DNA of 5,956 nucleotides from positions 1-5,956 of the forward strand of contig JABIME010000079.1 of assembly GCA_018654125.1 (NCBI GenBank). Direction: 5' to 3'. The DNA is from Candidatus Cloacimonadota bacterium. GTDB lineage: Bacteria > Cloacimonadota > Cloacimonadia > Cloacimonadales > TCS61. Shown here one piece after another: positions 4,854 to 5,956 of the stretch; the stretch's first letter is position 1; every line of letters starts with the position of its first letter. The notes under the pieces are model-generated. The model did not search any database. It was not told the DNA's origin and saw only the letters and a program-made list of their open reading frames with translations. The position numbers and the translations under genes are program-made.

Positions 4854-5956
4854 ATGAAAAACAAGAAAAAATTTCAATTTGGAAATGTGCTACTCGTCTC
4901 TTTTGCACATCTATCTCATGACATATATTCCTCCTTTTTAGCCCCGCTTCTCCCGCTCCTGATCGCGAAACTGGGTATTTCACTTTCAATGGCAGGACTA
5001 TTGGATATTGCTAGAAAGATCCCTTCACTTTTTAATCCATTTATTGGATTAATAGCAGATAGGATTTGTGTGCGATATTTTGTAATATTAACTCCTGCTA
5101 TTACAGGTATTGCCATGAGTTTGTTGGGAATTGCTCCCAGTTACCCAATAGTTCTAATTCTGCTCTTTGTTGCCGGGATCAGCAACACACTTTTTCATGT
5201 TCCATCTCCGGTAATGATCAAACACGTTTCTGCAGATCAAGTTGGGAAAGGTATGAGTTATTATATGCTGGGAGGAGAGCTTGCAAGAACTCTTGGACCA
5301 CTTTTAATTACTGCAGCGATCTCATGGTGGGGATTCGAAGGTTCTTGGCGTGTAATACCATTGGGAATTATAGCTTCTGTAATTTTATATATTAAATTAA
5401 GGAACATAAGTATAAACAAGGATTTCCAAAAGAAGAAAAAAGAGAGTGGAGCGAGAGACACTTTTAGAAAATTGATTCCATTTTTTATAATTGTTTCAGG
5501 AATAACTATTTTCAGAGCAGCTATGAAATTATCATTAACTCTCTTCCTTCCAACTTTCTTAACAAATCAAGGAAATAGTATGTGGTTGGCAGGAATTTCT
5601 CTTGCTGTACTGCAATTCTCTGGAGCTATCGGCACTTTTTTTGCAGGTCCTATCTCAGACAAATTTGGAAGAAAAAATACTTTGTTAATTACTTCAATAA
5701 TCAATCCGATCTTAATGTGGATATTCATATCTTCTAATGGAAGCTTTATGTTCCCACTTCTAATAGTAATGGGATTTTTCCTGTTTGCATCGGGTCCTGT
5801 TTTATTAGCACTTGTTCAAGATACAAATTCTGATCACCCCTCTTTTGTAAATGGGATTTATATGACGATTAGTTTTGGTGTGAGTTCACTTATGGTATTA
5901 CTAATTGGTTTTTTAGGTGATAGTTTTGGATTAATTCTAACCTATAAGATCTGTAC
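4854..5956 (+). CDS. MFS transporter, Fsr-like (3' truncated by window)
   Basis: The ORF is open from ATG 4854 to the window end, giving 367 residues, with AAAAAGGA (4842-4849) before the start and only 21 bases after the previous gene. It is a major facilitator superfamily permease. Helix 1 ends in HLSHDIYSSFLAPLLPLL (19-36), and motif A appears in both halves, GLIADR (65-70) and GPISDKFGRK (265-274). FHVPSPVMIKHVS (114-126) and GGELARTLGP recall the FHPES and GGNFGSSLGP segments of fosmidomycin-resistance protein Fsr. A basic central loop (NKDFQKKKKESGARD) separates the two six-helix halves. The last helix or two and the C-terminus are missing from the window. The substrate cannot be deduced; a drug, sugar-phosphate-like or metal-complex efflux role are all possible. 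Confidence 0.88.
   Translation, partial: MKNKKKFQFGNVLLVSFAHLSHDIYSSFLAPLLPLLIAKLGISLSMAGLLDIARKIPSLFNPFIGLIADRICVRYFVILTPAITGIAMSLLGIAPSYPIVLILLFVAGISNTLFHVPSPVMIKHVSADQVGKGMSYYMLGGELARTLGPLLITAAISWWGFEGSWRVIPLGIIASVILYIKLRNISINKDFQKKKKESGARDTFRKLIPFFIIVSGITIFRAAMKLSLTLFLPTFLTNQGNSMWLAGISLAVLQFSGAIGTFFAGPISDKFGRKNTLLITSIINPILMWIFISSNGSFMFPLLIVMGFFLFASGPVLLALVQDTNSDHPSFVNGIYMTISFGVSSLMVLLIGFLGDSFGLILTYKIC

Noticed and set aside
5066..5395. Cys- and Ser-rich frame inside the MFS gene
   Set aside because: The 4854 frame gives continuous MFS helices and both motif A copies through this region, so the alternative frame is noncoding.

Overview
This is an AT-rich window in which every supportable gene lies on the + strand. 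Genes are tightly packed, start at ATG and mostly have clear purine-rich ribosome binding sites. Two ATPases carrying bacterial-type [4Fe-4S] ferredoxin inserts, NifX-like proteins and a DUF134 regulator together suggest an anaerobic, low-GC bacterium. The intergenic repeat style and codon use would fit an uncultured lineage of the Cloacimonadota or a related FCB-type group, but I cannot prove a taxon from the sequence.

Layout. Positions 1-168 hold the C-terminal end of an unidentified protein, closed by a good intrinsic terminator (213-242). A promoter with a palindrome in its spacer (262-290) precedes a DUF134/UPF0251 helix-turn-helix protein with a C-terminal zinc ribbon (319-774). A 32-residue coiled-coil gene (731-829) overlaps its 3' end in another frame and is followed by a strong terminator-like hairpin (838-880). 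Next come a small unrecognised protein with one hydrophobic segment (897-1175), a NifX/NifB-type cofactor-binding protein (1168-1506), two paralogous MinD/Mrp-type P-loop ATPases each with an inserted two-cluster ferredoxin domain (1606-2472 and 2469-3338), and a second, different NifX-like protein (3418-3750). After that are a multi-pass ArsP_2-type putative heavy-metal exporter (3804-4832) and an MFS transporter of the Fsr-like type that runs off the window (4854 to the end).

How the genes may work together. The unit of DUF134 regulator, small coiled-coil protein, NifX-like proteins and paired ferredoxin-ATPases is a recurring but functionally uncharacterised association in anaerobes. The components resemble parts used to build, hold and deliver metal clusters: NifX domains bind FeMo-co precursors in nitrogenase systems, and Mrp/Nbp35-type ATPases are Fe-S carriers. 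There are no nitrogenase genes here, so the cargo is unknown. The adjacent metal-exporter family protein, with a Cys/His-rich loop, makes metal handling a reasonable guess. A terminator between the regulator part and the rest, and a diverged repeat present just upstream of both the ATPase pair and the second NifX gene, suggest that expression is tuned inside the cluster.
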